Shown in pieces: positions 6,659-7,382 of a stretch of DNA of 7,382 nucleotides. The notes under the pieces were generated by a model. It made no database searches, was not told where the DNA came from, and worked only from the letters and a program-made list of their open reading frames with translations. Position numbers and translations under genes: made by a program. Source of the DNA: Gammaproteobacteria bacterium UBA4475 (GTDB lineage: Bacteria; Pseudomonadota; Gammaproteobacteria; Pseudomonadales; Azotimanducaceae); NCBI GenBank assembly GCA_002389265.1, contig DGOD01000309.1, forward strand, positions 1 through 7,382. The letters run 5' to 3'. The stretch's first letter is position 1; each line of letters opens with the position of its first letter.

Positions 6659-7382
6659 ATGATACTAAGCGACGAGCAGATCAGTTTTTTTAAAGCTAAG
6701 GGCTATCTAATAGTGCCTGGCGCCATGGCGCAGGACCAATGTCAAAAGGTGCAGGACTTGATGTGGCAGGCGTTGCCGATGCATGCGACGATTCAAGCTG
6801 ATGATCTCACAAGCCAGATTGGACCTTTCAAAACCGCCGATGAGAGTACTGACGCACGACATGTACGCCAGGGCTATCGCTGGCTGAATCGGTTCTTAGG
6901 TGTCAGCCCAGAGGTGATCAAGCTAATTTATAGCGAATCCATTTGTGCGATGGCGACGCAACTACTGGGTGGCCAATTGCGGCAAGCGGTAGCTAACGGC
7001 TTACCTATGGGTAGTTATGGGAATGCCTGGCCTGGTGGCCCAACGGATCCAGCCACTGGGAACGAAGGCGCCCGCGGGGTTTATTGCACTTTGCCTTATG
7101 GTAATAAAGCCGTCGAACCGGATCAGTGTCATACGGACGGTCATCCATTTCAGTTAGGCGTTGTTGGCCTGATTGGTGATTGTCCGCAAGACGGAGGTGG
7201 GTTTAAGGTATGGCCAGGGTCCCATGAGCGTTTGTATCCAACCTTTGCGTTGCGCTATGACCAGCCGCGCATTCCTTATTATGATCATCTGCCGAGCTAC
7301 AAAGGCATCGCACATAGCCCTGAATATTTGCAGGAAATTGCCAAGCTCAACGAAGAGGTAAAGCCAGTGGAGTGTTGGGGCA
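6659..7382 (+). CDS. Phytanoyl-CoA dioxygenase (PhyH)-like Fe(II)/2-oxoglutarate oxygenase, 3' end beyond the window
   Basis: Reading from ATG 6659 gives 241 open codons to the window edge. The N-terminus MILSDEQISFFKAKGYLIVPG is the usual PhyH opening, where a helix leads into GYLxVPG. The iron-binding HxD is His158-Thr-Asp160 in QCHTDGHPFQLG. GGGFKVWPGSHERLYP (179-194) is the characteristic PGSH segment. The distal His and the Arg that binds 2-oxoglutarate should lie past the end. Asp in HxD predicts a hydroxylase-type enzyme and not a halogenase, which would have Gly or Ala there. An in-frame TAG at 6647-6649 rules out any upstream start. The ribosome site is poor: GGGG at 6653-6656 is too close, and AGGG at 6643-6646 is 12 nt away. 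The substrate is unknown; bacterial PhyH relatives act on many small molecules, and phytanoyl-CoA itself is unlikely to be assignable. It is transcribed in the same direction as the SDR but separated by 341 nt, so probably independent. Confidence 0.88.
   Translation, partial: MILSDEQISFFKAKGYLIVPGAMAQDQCQKVQDLMWQALPMHATIQADDLTSQIGPFKTADESTDARHVRQGYRWLNRFLGVSPEVIKLIYSESICAMATQLLGGQLRQAVANGLPMGSYGNAWPGGPTDPATGNEGARGVYCTLPYGNKAVEPDQCHTDGHPFQLGVVGLIGDCPQDGGGFKVWPGSHERLYPTFALRYDQPRIPYYDHLPSYKGIAHSPEYLQEIAKLNEEVKPVECWG

Noticed and set aside
7173..7361. Plus-strand frame of 62 residues near the right edge
   Set aside because: It lies inside the PhyH-like gene in another frame, and the PhyH frame carries the conserved HxD and PGSH motifs.

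Overview
The window reads as ordinary chromosome from a gammaproteobacterium, most likely an uncultured or marine-type one (the marine part is inference). The strongest clue is gene order. A Der (EngA) GTPase gene points toward an xseA gene on the opposite strand, and xseA diverges from guaA. This matches the E. coli neighbourhood der - (small gene) - xseA - guaB - guaA in order and orientation. Two things differ from E. coli. The slot between der and xseA holds an M23 peptidase and an alpha/beta hydrolase, and guaB is absent between xseA and guaA.

Layout: 1-706 (+) is the C-terminal half of Der, cut by the window edge. 749-3851 (-) is a tight three-gene unit, xseA > M23 peptidase > alpha/beta hydrolase, with only 2 nt between consecutive genes. 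3852-3928 is a 77-nt divergent intergenic region carrying a consensus TATAAT -10 box for guaA. 3929-5581 (+) is GMP synthetase with an N-terminal extension of about 22 residues. 5631-6317 (+) is a short-chain dehydrogenase/reductase of the C-factor/sniffer type with a GTG start and a strong Shine-Dalgarno. 6318-6658 is a 341-nt non-coding gap with a hairpin and a short direct repeat. 6659-7382 (+) is the 5' part of a phytanoyl-CoA dioxygenase (PhyH)-like Fe(II)/2-oxoglutarate oxygenase, running off the window.

The genes are mostly housekeeping: ribosome assembly (Der), DNA repair (ExoVII large subunit), cell-wall hydrolysis (M23) and GMP synthesis (GuaA). The SDR and PhyH-like enzymes are accessory redox enzymes with unknown substrates. 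I found no RNA genes, CRISPR arrays, insertion sequences or phage genes, and no convincing evidence of a new multi-gene system. The items most worth checking are the missing guaB, the extended GuaA N-terminus, the Glu in the acid position of the hydrolase triad, and the PhyH-like oxygenase.
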